From positions 1 through 55,936 of the forward strand of contig JAGWBP010000008.1 in NCBI GenBank assembly GCA_021295835.1: 55,936 nt of DNA. Reading direction: 5' to 3'. Positions 35,959 through 44,326 of this stretch are shown piece after piece. A program made the translations under genes and the position numbers. The notes beneath the pieces are model-generated. The model worked only from the letters and a program-made list of their open reading frames with translations, did no database searches and was not told where the DNA came from. Numbering within the stretch: position 1 is the first letter of the stretch; each line of letters begins with the position of its first letter. This stretch comes from Gemmatimonadota bacterium. Its GTDB lineage: Bacteria; Gemmatimonadota; Gemmatimonadetes; Longimicrobiales; Gaopeijiaceae.

Positions 35959-36219
35959 CTACCCGCCTCCCACGAAGTGCACGACCTCGAGCACATCGGC
36001 CTTGCGGACCGGGGTGGCGTCCAGGCGGTCGCGCGCGAGGATCCGGCGGTTGTGCTCGACGACCACCATTGCGGGCTCCACACCGAGTTCGGCCAGGAGA
36101 CCCGCGACGCTCAGCCCCTGGGCCACGGCCCTCTCCTCGCCATTCACCATTACGGTCACCTCGCGCGCGTTGGTTTCCGCACCCGCCGGATTATCGCGAC
36201 CGGGCTCGGTAGTCACCAT
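35959..36219 (-). CDS. thiS: Sulfur-carrier protein ThiS
   Basis: 86 residues. The ubiquitin-like core is MVNGEERAVAQGLSVAGLLA through VRKADVLEVVHFVGGG, with the C-terminal Gly-Gly that is adenylated and converted to a thiocarboxylate. An extra N-terminal segment of about 22 residues precedes the usual start; an in-frame Met at residue 24 (MVNGEERAV) could be the true start. The stop is directly followed by the GTG of thiG, so the two are tightly coupled. Confidence 0.9.
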   Translation of the reverse strand: MVTTEPGRDNPAGAETNAREVTVMVNGEERAVAQGLSVAGLLAELGVEPAMVVVEHNRRILARDRLDATPVRKADVLEVVHFVGGG

Positions 36220-36233
36220 GGCTTCACCCCCAC

Positions 36234-36938
36234 TCAGTAGAGGGCTTCAAGGTAGCGCCCCACAGCCGATCCCGGGTCGCCTGCCCCCCAGACGCCGCTC
36301 GCAGCCGCCACCCCATGGGCGCCGACGTCCAGGAGGCTGCGCGCTTCGGCCGGACCCACACCGCCGAGCGCGAGCACGGGAAGCCCGGTAGCGATGCAGG
36401 CGGTCGCGACCGCCTGCGGGCCGATCGCGCTGCCGCCCGGATGGGACGGGGTGGGGTACACGGAGCCCAGAAGAAGCCAGCTCGCCCCGCTCCCGTCGAG
36501 TTCGGGCGCCTGTGCAGGCGAGTGTATCGACCTGCCCAGCAGCAGCTCCCGGCGCGCCGATTCGATTGCGTCGGACCGCCGGGCGGCACCTCGCACAACG
36601 GCCAACGCATCTGCAACCCCGAGCGAGTCCTCCCGGAGCTGTGCACCCCCGGCCCCGACCGCAAGCGCCACATCGACCCGGTCGTTGACGACGATCAGGG
36701 TCCTAAGCTCCGCCGCCTCGCCCACCAGCCACTCCGCCACCTCGCAGAGGCGTGCCGCAGAGCTCGAGCGCGCCCGCAGGTGCAACGCCACCCGGCCTCG
36801 CCCGGCGCGCGCCACCGCCAGCAACCTCTTCCTCCAGTCGGGAGCGGCGATCACAGCGTCGCCCGCGACGACGTGCAGTCGCGGGACCCCCCGTAAATTC
36901 TCCGCGCGAGGCACGACCGTCGCGCTACGACAGCACAT
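36234..36938 (-). CDS. ThiE/TenI-family thiamine phosphate synthase-like protein
   Basis: 234 residues from the ATG at 36936-36938, overlapping the end of fmt; a GTG at 36914 is an alternative. TIM-barrel family motifs are VNDRVDVALAVGAGGAQLRE, LLLGSVYPTPSHPG (pyrophosphate-binding loop region) and LALGGVGPAEA. The usual LREK motif, whose lysine contacts the diphosphate in ThiE, reads LRARS here. That leaves open a TenI-like thiazole tautomerase instead of true ThiE. Its place before thiS-thiG supports a thiamine role. Confidence 0.75.
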   Translation of the reverse strand: MCCRSATVVPRAENLRGVPRLHVVAGDAVIAAPDWRKRLLAVARAGRGRVALHLRARSSSAARLCEVAEWLVGEAAELRTLIVVNDRVDVALAVGAGGAQLREDSLGVADALAVVRGAARRSDAIESARRELLLGRSIHSPAQAPELDGSGASWLLLGSVYPTPSHPGGSAIGPQAVATACIATGLPVLALGGVGPAEARSLLDVGAHGVAAASGVWGAGDPGSAVGRYLEALY

Positions 36939-37878
36939 CGCCCACGCGCGCGCCGCGGCCGCATAGCCACGCCTCCGCCGCAATGCGCCGGCGACCCGGC
37001 TGCTGCACCTCGCCGATCTGGAGCGCCCCGTCGCCCGCAGCCACCACAAGCCCGCCCCTGGGGTCGGCCCTCAGCACTTCGCCGGGCGAGGCGCCGACGC
37101 GTCGGGGATCCCCCGGGTCGGCCTCCGGCACCACAACGGGTGCATAGAGCTTGAGGGGAACGCCGTTCAGGACGCTCCACGCGCCGGGCACCTCATCCAT
37201 CGCCCGGATCAGGCACGACACCTTGCGCGCGCTCCTGCTCCAGTCGATCCGCGCCGACCCCCGGTCCACCTTGGGGGCGAAGGTGGCCGCCTCGTGGTCC
37301 TGCTCCACCTCGGCGATCGGCCCGGCCTCGAGCCGGGAGAGCGTCTCGGCAAGGAGCTTCCCGCCGAGTTCGGAGAGACGCCGCGACAGCACCGCGGTCG
37401 TGTCGGTGTCGCCTATCGGAACCATCGTCTGGGCGAGTATGGGGCCTGCGTCCATCGCCTGCACCATCCGCATGATCGTCACCCCGGTCGTGTCGAAGCC
37501 GTGCGCGATCGCCCAGTTGATCGGCGCCGCCCCGCGCAGAGCCGGGAGCAGCGACGGATGCACGTTGACCGACCCCCGCTCGGGCGTCTCGATCAGGACA
37601 TCGGAGAGGATTTGGCCGTACGCCACCACCACCGAAATATCTGCGCCGAGGCTTCGCACCTCGTCAACGAAGTCAGCGTCGCGAGTGCGCCTGGGCACCA
37701 GCACCCGGTATCCGCACTCCTCGGCAAGGGTTCTGACCGGGGACGGCTTCGGCTTCCTTCCTCTGCCCGCAGGACGGTCCGGACGCGTCACCACGGCGGC
37801 GATCCGGTGGCCGGCGTCAGCCACCGCCCGCAGCGCAGGAAGGGCGAAGGCGGGCGTGCCCCAGAAGATCAGGCGCAA
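36925..37878 (-). CDS. fmt: Methionyl-tRNA formyltransferase
   Basis: 317 residues from a TTG, seven bases after the def stop. It begins MRLIFWGTPAFALPALRAV and contains VNVHPSLLPALRGAAPINWA, the folate/formyl-transfer active-site region with the conserved Asn-His and the later Asp in MDAGPIL. The C-terminal OB-fold domain is present. It formylates initiator Met-tRNA with 10-formyl-THF. It forms the classic def-fmt pair, and its last codons overlap the thiE-like start. Confidence 0.95.
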   Translation of the reverse strand: MRLIFWGTPAFALPALRAVADAGHRIAAVVTRPDRPAGRGRKPKPSPVRTLAEECGYRVLVPRRTRDADFVDEVRSLGADISVVVAYGQILSDVLIETPERGSVNVHPSLLPALRGAAPINWAIAHGFDTTGVTIMRMVQAMDAGPILAQTMVPIGDTDTTAVLSRRLSELGGKLLAETLSRLEAGPIAEVEQDHEAATFAPKVDRGSARIDWSRSARKVSCLIRAMDEVPGAWSVLNGVPLKLYAPVVVPEADPGDPRRVGASPGEVLRADPRGGLVVAAGDGALQIGEVQQPGRRRIAAEAWLCGRGARVGDVLS

Positions 37879-37885
37879 TCGGCCT

Positions 37886-38398
37886 TCACCCGGCCCCAGT
37901 CCGCAGCTTTCGCCACTTGCGGAGGAGCATGCCGCGCTTCAGCGGCGAAAGCCGGTCGATGAAGAGGACTCCGTCCAGGTGGTCGATCTCGTGCTGGAGA
38001 GCTCGGGCCAGAAGCCCCTCGGCCTCCATCTGCACCGGAGCACCCTCCGTATCCGACCCCTCGACCACCACGCGGGCGGGTCGGGCGACGAGCTCCTCGA
38101 TCCCCGGGATGCTGAGACATCCCTCGACCGCCTTCTCGATCGTCCCGCCCCGCTCGGCGACTACCGGATTGACGAGAGCGTGCCGGTGTCGCGCACCATC
38201 CTCTTCCGCTACGTCCACCACCAGGACCCGTTCGGAGACCCCCACCTGCGGTGCCGCCAGGCCGATGCCCCCGGCGTCGTACATCGTGTCGAACATGTCC
38301 CGGACCAGTCGGCGGGTCTCCTCCGTCACCGTCTCGACCGGCCGCGCCCGCTCGCGCAGGACCTTGTCGCCCATGATCCGGATCTCGCGCAGCGCCAT
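37886..38398 (-). CDS. def: Peptide deformylase
   Basis: 170 residues. All three deformylase motifs are present: GGIGLAAPQ (43-51), EGCLSIPG (92-99; Cys94 is a metal ligand) and QHEIDHLDG (135-143; His136 and His140 bind the metal, Glu137 is catalytic). It removes the formyl group from nascent chains. It lies directly upstream of fmt and downstream of yajC. Confidence 0.95.
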   Translation of the reverse strand: MALREIRIMGDKVLRERARPVETVTEETRRLVRDMFDTMYDAGGIGLAAPQVGVSERVLVVDVAEEDGARHRHALVNPVVAERGGTIEKAVEGCLSIPGIEELVARPARVVVEGSDTEGAPVQMEAEGLLARALQHEIDHLDGVLFIDRLSPLKRGMLLRKWRKLRTGAG

Positions 38399-38437
38399 GG
38401 AAGCCGCCTATCGTTCGCAGACCGTGGTGCGCGGCAG

Positions 38438-38773
38438 CTACTCCGCCTCGATCTTGCGCGAGATGTGACCCCGGTCCACAACGAGGCGCGTGTTCTCGCC
38501 CGTCTTGATCGTGAGCGCCTTGTCGGTAGCGTGGACGATGACCCCCAGGATGCCGCCGCTCGTCATCACCTGATCGCCGCGAGCGAGCTCGCTGAGCATC
38601 TCCTGGTGGCGCGTCCTCTGCTTCTTCTGAGGCCGGATCAGGATGAAGTAGAAGATCGTGAAGATCGCCACGAGCTGAAATACCAGCACCATCGTGGAGT
38701 TCGCTCCCTCGCGGGGGACCAAGGGCAGCGGCGCGGAGGCCAGCGCGAGGGAGAGGCTTGCTGGGTATGGCAC
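38438..38773 (-). CDS. yajC: Preprotein translocase subunit YajC
   Basis: 111 residues from a GTG. One membrane helix (about 28-45, VLVFQLVAIFTIFYFILI) is followed directly by RPQKKQRTRHQEMLSELARG and the small beta domain DQVMTSGGILGVIV, the standard YajC layout. It associates with SecDF near the translocon. It starts 22 bases after tgt, the usual tgt-yajC order; secD and secF are not present in the window. Confidence 0.93.
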   Translation of the reverse strand: MPYPASLSLALASAPLPLVPREGANSTMVLVFQLVAIFTIFYFILIRPQKKQRTRHQEMLSELARGDQVMTSGGILGVIVHATDKALTIKTGENTRLVVDRGHISRKIEAE

Positions 38774-38795
38774 GGGGTCGAGCGCTCCTTGAGTG

Positions 38796-39974
38796 CTATT
38801 TCGGTGGGCGACCTTCGGGGTTCCGGGCGGCGCGGTAGCGTTCGAGCCAGTCGCGTACCCACCCGCTAAAGGTACCGCACCGGATGTGCGCTCGCGAAGT
38901 GCCGGCCAGCCCGATCAGGAAGCGCAGGTTGTGAATCGAGACCAGGCGGTGGCCTAGGCGTTCGCCCGCGACGAGCAGATGGCGAATATAGGCGCGATCG
39001 TAGGAACGGCAGGCGTCGCAGTCGCAATCGGGGTCGATGGGACGGCGGTCGAGGCGGAACCGGGCGGCCTTGAGGTTGACCTGCCCCTCGGTGGCTGTCC
39101 ACGCCGTACCGTGTCGCGCATTTCGGGTCGGTGCCACACAGTCGAACATGTCGCAGCCGCGCGCGATCGCCTCCAGGAGGTCGTCGGGGTAGCCGACCCC
39201 CATGAGGTAGCGGGGCAGGCGGGTGGGGATGGCGTCGTGGAGGGAGTCGAGCACACGCCACATCCTGGGCTTGGGCTCGCCGACCGACAGCCCGCCGATC
39301 CCGACGCCCGGCCATTCGCCCATCGCGAGCGCGACCTCGACCTGCTCGACCCTCAGCTCCCGGTAGACGCTGCCCTGCACTATGGGAAAGAGCGCCTGGG
39401 GGCGACCGCCACCCCCTACCTCGGGTCCATCCTCGAAGGCGGCCCGACAGCTCGAAAGCCACGCACTTGTCCGCCGACAGGCCTGCATCGCCTCCCGTCG
39501 GGACGCGCCGCCAGGCGGGCAGTGGTCGAAGGCCATGATCACGTCGGCACCGAGCCGTCGCTGAAGCTCAATCACCCCCTCGGGCGTGAAGCGGTGCTCG
39601 CTACCATCTATGTGGCTGCGGAAGGTGACGCCATCGTCGTCAACGGTGCGCGTAGCCGCGAGCGAGAAGACCTGGTAGCCACCGGAGTCGGTCAGGACCG
39701 GACCCCGCCAGCGCATGAAGTCGCGCACTCCGCCGCAGCTCGCCACGACCTCGGCGCCTGGGCGCAGGTGAAGGTGGTAGGTGTTGGCCAGCAGGAAGGT
39801 CGCTCCCACCCCGACCAGCTCCTCCGGAGACAGGCCCTTCACCGTACCCAGCGTCCCGACCGGCATGAAGACCGGGGTCTCGACAACGTGCCGCCCCACC
39901 CGGAGCTGCCCCGCCCGCGCCGCTCCCTCGACCGAGTCGAGCTCGAAGCGGAGATCGCCCCGAACGTCCGTCAC
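38796..39974 (-). CDS. tgt: tRNA-guanine(34) transglycosylase
   Basis: 392 residues. Active-site motifs are TDSGGYQVFSLA and MAFDHCPPGG (Asp residues in catalysis and substrate recognition) and GGLSVGEPK. The zinc site is CDCDACRSYDRAYIRHL near the C-terminus, with the later His. It swaps guanine for preQ1 in tRNAs with a GUN anticodon. The start overlaps queA's stop as GTGA (39971-39974), so the two queuosine steps are coupled. Confidence 0.95.
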   Translation of the reverse strand: MTDVRGDLRFELDSVEGAARAGQLRVGRHVVETPVFMPVGTLGTVKGLSPEELVGVGATFLLANTYHLHLRPGAEVVASCGGVRDFMRWRGPVLTDSGGYQVFSLAATRTVDDDGVTFRSHIDGSEHRFTPEGVIELQRRLGADVIMAFDHCPPGGASRREAMQACRRTSAWLSSCRAAFEDGPEVGGGGRPQALFPIVQGSVYRELRVEQVEVALAMGEWPGVGIGGLSVGEPKPRMWRVLDSLHDAIPTRLPRYLMGVGYPDDLLEAIARGCDMFDCVAPTRNARHGTAWTATEGQVNLKAARFRLDRRPIDPDCDCDACRSYDRAYIRHLLVAGERLGHRLVSIHNLRFLIGLAGTSRAHIRCGTFSGWVRDWLERYRAARNPEGRPPK

Positions 39975-41014
39975 GGGATCACCGCCATGGCATCTCCGTA
40001 CGAGTAGAAGCGGTAGCGTCTCCGGATCGCCTCCTCGTAGATCCGCCTGGTGGCGTCGAGCCCGACGAAGGCCGCCACGAGCATCAGCAGGGTCGAGCGA
40101 GGCAGGTGGAAGTTGGTGATCAGGCAGTCGACCGCGCGAAAGGTGTGCGGCGGACGGACGAAGAGATCGGTCCTTCCCGCCCCGGGCCCGATGCGGTCTC
40201 TCCCCTCGGCGACGCTCTCGAGCGTCCTGACCACCGTCGTCCCCACCGCCCAGACGCGGCCGCCGAGATGGCGACAGCGCCCGTAGGCCTCGGCCAGATC
40301 CTCGGAGACCTCGTACTCCTCGTGGTCGAGCGCGTGTTCACCGGGGTCGGCGACCTTGATCGGACGGAATGTGGAAGCACCCACATGGAGGGTGAGGGCC
40401 CTTGGTTGCACCCCCCTCGCCTCGATCTCCGCCAGCAGCTCGCGGGAGAAGTGCAGCCCTGCCGTCGGCGCGGCTACGGACCCGTCGCGGCTGGCGTAGA
40501 CGGTTTGGTAGCGCTCCCAGTCGAGTGCTAACAGATCGCGGCCCAGGTAGGGCGGCAGAGCCAGCTTGCCGTGCCGATCCAGCGCCTCGCGCACCGAGAG
40601 GGGGCCCTCGATCCTCACCAGTCGGCCGCCCTTCGCAGCGGAGCCGACGATTCGGACCGATACTTCGGGCGAGACGACGACAACCCGTCCGGGCCGGAGC
40701 TTGCGCCCCGGTCGCACCATCGCCTCCCAAAGCCGCGGATCGGCCCCGTTGGCGGGACGGAGGAGGAGCACCTCGGCGGTGGCGCCGGTCGGCTTGCGTC
40801 CGACGAGACGGGCAGGAACCACCCGCGAGTTGTTGACGACGAGCAGATCGGTGGGCGAGAGGAGCTCGGGGAGGTCGCGGAAGCGCCGGTGCGAGATTTC
40901 GCCGCTCGACCTGGTCCACACGAGCAGCCGCGAGTCGGAGCGCCGCTCGGACGGAAAGCGGGCGATCAGCTCGGGGGGGAGCTCGTAGTCGAAGAGTGGG
41001 CCCTCGGGCGGCAT
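39971..41014 (-). CDS. queA: S-adenosylmethionine:tRNA ribosyltransferase-isomerase
   Basis: 347 residues. It begins with the QueA pattern FDYELPPELIARFPSERRSD and has LLVVNNSRVVPARLVG, PTAGLHFS and the C-terminal TNFHLPRSTLLMLVAAF. QueA converts preQ1 to epoxyqueuosine in tRNA using SAM. It is followed directly by tgt. The gene starts 46 bases after the ruvB stop. Confidence 0.95.
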   Translation of the reverse strand: MPPEGPLFDYELPPELIARFPSERRSDSRLLVWTRSSGEISHRRFRDLPELLSPTDLLVVNNSRVVPARLVGRKPTGATAEVLLLRPANGADPRLWEAMVRPGRKLRPGRVVVVSPEVSVRIVGSAAKGGRLVRIEGPLSVREALDRHGKLALPPYLGRDLLALDWERYQTVYASRDGSVAAPTAGLHFSRELLAEIEARGVQPRALTLHVGASTFRPIKVADPGEHALDHEEYEVSEDLAEAYGRCRHLGGRVWAVGTTVVRTLESVAEGRDRIGPGAGRTDLFVRPPHTFRAVDCLITNFHLPRSTLLMLVAAFVGLDATRRIYEEAIRRRYRFYSYGDAMAVIP

Positions 41015-41060
41015 GGGTTCGCGGCGCTGCTCCTGCCGTGGGAGGCTTGCTCAGGGGCTG

Positions 41061-42116
41061 CTAGCCAAAGAGTCCGGGCTGCCCCTCGTCGACTTCGGCT
41101 CCGCCCGCCCGGTCGGCCGGAAGCTCTCGGCCGAAGCGCTCGTAGGCCCGGGCAGTGGCCACCCGCCCGCGCGGCCCCCTCGCCACCAGCCCCTCGCGGA
41201 TCAGGAAGGGCTCGTATACCTCCTCGAGGGTGCCAGCGTCCTCGCCCAGCGCCACGGCGAGCGAGTTCAGCCCCACTGGCCCCCCGTCGAACTTGTCGAT
41301 GATGGCGAGCAGAACCCGTGTGTCCATCGCGTCCAGGCCGTGCTCGTCGACGTCCAGCAGATCGAGGGCGGAGCGCACCACCCCGGGCTCCAAGACCCCC
41401 GACGCCCGCACCTCGGCAAAGTCGCGCACCCTGCGGAGTAGCCGGTTCGCCACCCGCGGGGTTCCACGAGCACGTCGCGCCAGCTCCCGCATCCCGGCAT
41501 CGGTCGCCCCGACCCCCATCAGCCCGGCGGTCCGCTCGACGATGACGGCCAGCTCCTCCGGCGGGTAGAAGGAGAGCCGCTCGGTGATCCCGAAGCGCGC
41601 CCGCATCGGCGCCGTCAGGAGCCCGAAGCGGGTTGTGGCGCCGACCAGGGTGAAGGGCTCGACCGCCATCGTCATCGTCTGGGCGCGCGGGCCCTCGGAG
41701 AGGCGCACCTCGATCCGGTAGTCCTCCATCGCGGGGTAGAGGAACTCCTCGATCACCGGGCGGAGCCGGTGAATCTCGTCGATGAAGAGGATGTCGCCAT
41801 CGCGCAGATTGGTGAGGGCGCCCACCAGGTCGGCCGGCTTCTCGAGTACGGGGCCCGAGGTGTGCGTGAAGTTGACCTGCATCTCGCGCGCCAGGAGCAT
41901 GGCCAGCGTCGTCTTGCCGAGACCAGGAGGGCCGTGAAAGAGGATGTGGTCGAGCGGCTCGCGCCGCGCAGTGGCCGCCTCGATCGCGATGCCGAGAACC
42001 TCCTTGAGGCGCTCCTGGCCGATGAAATCGGCAAGGCTCCGCGGTCTAAGCGACCCCTCCGCCCCGCGCTCGTCGGGAAGCGCCTCGGGGGTGGTGACCT
42101 CGACCCGGCTCGCCAT
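41061..42116 (-). CDS. ruvB: Holliday junction branch-migration helicase RuvB
   Basis: 351 residues. It opens with LRPRSLADFIGQERLKEVL; the Walker A is GPPGLGKTTLAM, the Walker B is LFIDEIHRL, and the C-terminal winged-helix domain begins near LNSLAVALGEDAGTLEEVYE. RuvB hexamers drive branch migration with RuvA. The gene follows ruvA by six bases in a ruvC-ruvA-ruvB array. Confidence 0.97.
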   Translation of the reverse strand: MASRVEVTTPEALPDERGAEGSLRPRSLADFIGQERLKEVLGIAIEAATARREPLDHILFHGPPGLGKTTLAMLLAREMQVNFTHTSGPVLEKPADLVGALTNLRDGDILFIDEIHRLRPVIEEFLYPAMEDYRIEVRLSEGPRAQTMTMAVEPFTLVGATTRFGLLTAPMRARFGITERLSFYPPEELAVIVERTAGLMGVGATDAGMRELARRARGTPRVANRLLRRVRDFAEVRASGVLEPGVVRSALDLLDVDEHGLDAMDTRVLLAIIDKFDGGPVGLNSLAVALGEDAGTLEEVYEPFLIREGLVARGPRGRVATARAYERFGRELPADRAGGAEVDEGQPGLFG

Positions 42117-42122
42117 GGGCTG

Positions 42123-42725
42123 CTATCCGCCCCTCGCCGGGCGGCGGCTGGCGAGCACCCGCCTGACGAGCTCCTCGCTCCCCTCCGCCTCCCCCTGGCC
42201 CATCGCCTTCTGCACGGCGGCATCCGCATCGGCGAAGGTGTACCCAAGGCCGGTGAGCGCCGCGACGGCCTCCGCGGCAACACCGGCCTTGCCGTCGGGA
42301 GCGCCCTCGGAGGCGGCGATGTCCCCCACCTTGTCGGCCAGATCCAGGATGATGCGCTCCGCCGTCTTCTTGCCGAGTCCGCTCACCTGCACCAGCGCAC
42401 TCGCGTCCTCGGACGCGATCGCCCGTGCCAGTCGGCCAGCCCGGTAGGCGCTGAGCATCGCCATCGCGAGGCGGGGGCCCACCGTGTGCACCCCGAGAAG
42501 CCGTCGAAAGAGCGCTCGCTCGCTCTCCTCCACGAAGCCGTAGAGGCAGGGCGCGTCGTCCTGGACGACGTAGGCGGTAAGGAGCGTCGCGTCGCCGCCG
42601 GGCGGGGGCAGACGGCCGTGCACCGTGAGCGGAACGTGCACCTCGTAGACGACCCCACCTGCCGTCTCGAGCTCGGCGCGCCCGGCCTCGAGCGCTAGCA
42701 GCCGACCCCTGACCCTCGCTATCAC
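42123..42725 (-). CDS. ruvA: Holliday junction DNA helicase RuvA
   Basis: 200 residues from the GTG at 42723-42725, which overlaps the ruvC stop as GTGA; the longer open frame upstream is a shadow of ruvC. It starts MIARVRGRLLALEAGRAELE, has the HhH regions LLGVHTVGPRLAMAMLSAY and VSGLGKKTAERIILDL, and ends with the RuvB-binding domain III (EAVAALTGLGYTFADADAAV). It binds four-way junctions as a tetramer. Confidence 0.95.
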   Translation of the reverse strand: MIARVRGRLLALEAGRAELETAGGVVYEVHVPLTVHGRLPPPGGDATLLTAYVVQDDAPCLYGFVEESERALFRRLLGVHTVGPRLAMAMLSAYRAGRLARAIASEDASALVQVSGLGKKTAERIILDLADKVGDIAASEGAPDGKAGVAAEAVAALTGLGYTFADADAAVQKAMGQGEAEGSEELVRRVLASRRPARGG

Positions 42726-43279
42726 GGCGACACCCGGCTCGCTCCGGTCGGCCGGTCCACCCCGCCCACTGGCGCAAGCGGTGCGCGGAAGTGGTGGCAG
42801 AGCGCCGCCGCCACACCGTCGGCCGCGTCGCTCGGGGTGGGGTCGGCCGCCAGCCCGAGGTGGCGCCGCACCATGAAGGCGACCTGCTCCTTCGTAGCCG
42901 TGCCACTTCCCGCAACGGCGCGCTTGATCTGGGCGGGCGCGTACTCCGCGACCGCGAGTCCGCGCCCCACAGCCGCCACCACGATCGCGCCGAGCGCCTG
43001 CCCGAGCGTAAGCGCGCTCCGGGCGTTGCGGCCGTGGAAGGCGCTCTCGAGCGACATCGCCGTCGGCGAGTAGTGGTCGATGAGCGTGCCGACCTCCAGG
43101 TGGATCTCGTAGAGCCTCCGGTGCAGCGAGTGGCCGCGCGAAGTCCTGATCGCCCCGCACGCCACCAGCTCCATTCGGGTCGTCGTAGCGCGCGGACCGG
43201 CCGCGACAACCCCGAATCCCGTCACGGCGGTGCCAGGGTCGATCCCCAGCACCACACTCCGGGTGCGCGAGTCCGTCAA
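42722..43279 (-). CDS. ruvC: Crossover junction endodeoxyribonuclease RuvC
   Basis: 185 residues from a TTG at 43277-43279 that overlaps the yebC stop (TTGA). The RNase H-like acidic residues are visible: Asp14 in GIDPGTAVTGFG, Glu in SLESAFHGRNARSAL, and the Asp pair in PSDAADGVAAAL. A GTG a few codons later is an alternative start. RuvC resolves Holliday junctions moved by RuvAB. The order yebC-ruvC-ruvA-ruvB is the common bacterial arrangement. Confidence 0.93.
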   Translation of the reverse strand: MTDSRTRSVVLGIDPGTAVTGFGVVAAGPRATTTRMELVACGAIRTSRGHSLHRRLYEIHLEVGTLIDHYSPTAMSLESAFHGRNARSALTLGQALGAIVVAAVGRGLAVAEYAPAQIKRAVAGSGTATKEQVAFMVRRHLGLAADPTPSDAADGVAAALCHHFRAPLAPVGGVDRPTGASRVSP

Positions 43280-44022
43280 CGCTCCCGCGCCAGGAGCGCC
43301 TCGTCCAGATCGGCGTTGGAATCGACGTGCTGCACGTCGTCGTGGTCGTCCAGCAGCTCGAGCAGCTTGAGGAGCTGCCCGCCATCCCGGCTGCTCATCG
43401 CGATCTCGTTCTTCGCCACCATCGCCAGCTCGGCGGCCACCACCGGGATCCCCGCCGAGACCAGCTCCTGGCGCACTCCGTGGAGGGCGGCAGCCTCGGT
43501 AGTCACCACGTACTCCCCGTGCGTGCTCGCGACATCCTCGGCACCTGCCTCCACAGCGGCCTCGAAGACCGCGTCCTCGTCCAGATCGGACCCGTCCACC
43601 GTGATCACGCCCCTGCGGTCGAACTGCCACGCCACCGACCCGGATGTGCCCAGATTCCCGCCGTTCTTGTCCAGGATGTGGCGCACCTCGGCGACCGTGC
43701 GCTTCTGGTTGTCGGTGAGCGTCCGGATGTAGAGCGCCACCCCGCCGGGACCGTAGCCCTCGTAGGCGATCTCCTCGTAGGTGACGCCCTCCAGCTCCCC
43801 AGTGCCCCGCTTGATCGCCCGGTCGATGTTCTCCTGAGGCATGTTGGCGGCCTTGGCCGTGTCGACCGCGAGGCGGAGGCGCGGATTGAAGTTGGGGTCG
43901 CCTCCACCTTCCCTGGCCGCCACAGTGAGTTCCCGGATCAGCTTGGTGAAGACCTGCCCGCGCCGCTGGTCGTTGACGGCCTTCTTGCGCTTGATCTGCG
44001 CCCACTTGCTGTGCCCCGCCAC
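43276..44022 (-). CDS. YebC/PmpR-family protein
   Basis: 248 residues from the GTG at 44020-44022, giving the conserved N-terminus MAGHSKWAQIKRKK; the open frame upstream to 44163 is unlike the family. Further family motifs are NMPQENIDRAIKRGTGE and YEGYGPGGVALYI. YebC proteins have been described as transcriptional regulators, and more recent work links the family to relieving ribosome stalling at proline-rich stretches. It overlaps ruvC by the TTGA. Confidence 0.93.
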   Translation of the reverse strand: MAGHSKWAQIKRKKAVNDQRRGQVFTKLIRELTVAAREGGGDPNFNPRLRLAVDTAKAANMPQENIDRAIKRGTGELEGVTYEEIAYEGYGPGGVALYIRTLTDNQKRTVAEVRHILDKNGGNLGTSGSVAWQFDRRGVITVDGSDLDEDAVFEAAVEAGAEDVASTHGEYVVTTEAAALHGVRQELVSAGIPVVAAELAMVAKNEIAMSSRDGGQLLKLLELLDDHDDVQHVDSNADLDEALLARER

Positions 44023-44224
44023 GGCGGACTCCCTTCGGTGCAGGTGGGTGAGGATGGGCGGCAGGAGAGTGGCCCGCCGACCGCCGGGCTCGAAAAAATA
44101 TACAGCAGGTGGGGTAGCTGTCGGGGCCGTGTGCCCGATTGGATGCGCATTGTTCCTGCGCAACAGGTGCCCTTAGCAACGGCATCCTGCGCAATTCCTG
44201 GATGGGCAGGTGAACTTCGCTGCA

Positions 44225-44254
44225 TTGGTACCCGACGGTCACCTTGCGTATCAT
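44225..44254 (+). promoter_or_regulatory. Candidate promoter for the lipA-pdh operon
   Basis: TTGGTA at 44225-44230, an 18-base spacer, then TATCAT at 44249-44254, 73 bases before the lipA GTG. It lies in the 304-base gap between the divergent yebC and lipA genes (44023-44326). Apart from this and an A-rich patch near 44091-44100, I see no feature in that gap. Confidence 0.4.
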
Positions 44255-44326
44255 TACCGTCGCCCTGCCAGCTAAGACGCGGCCGCAGATGGTCTGTCCA
44301 CCTGCTGCTAGGAGAGCCTGCCGGAA

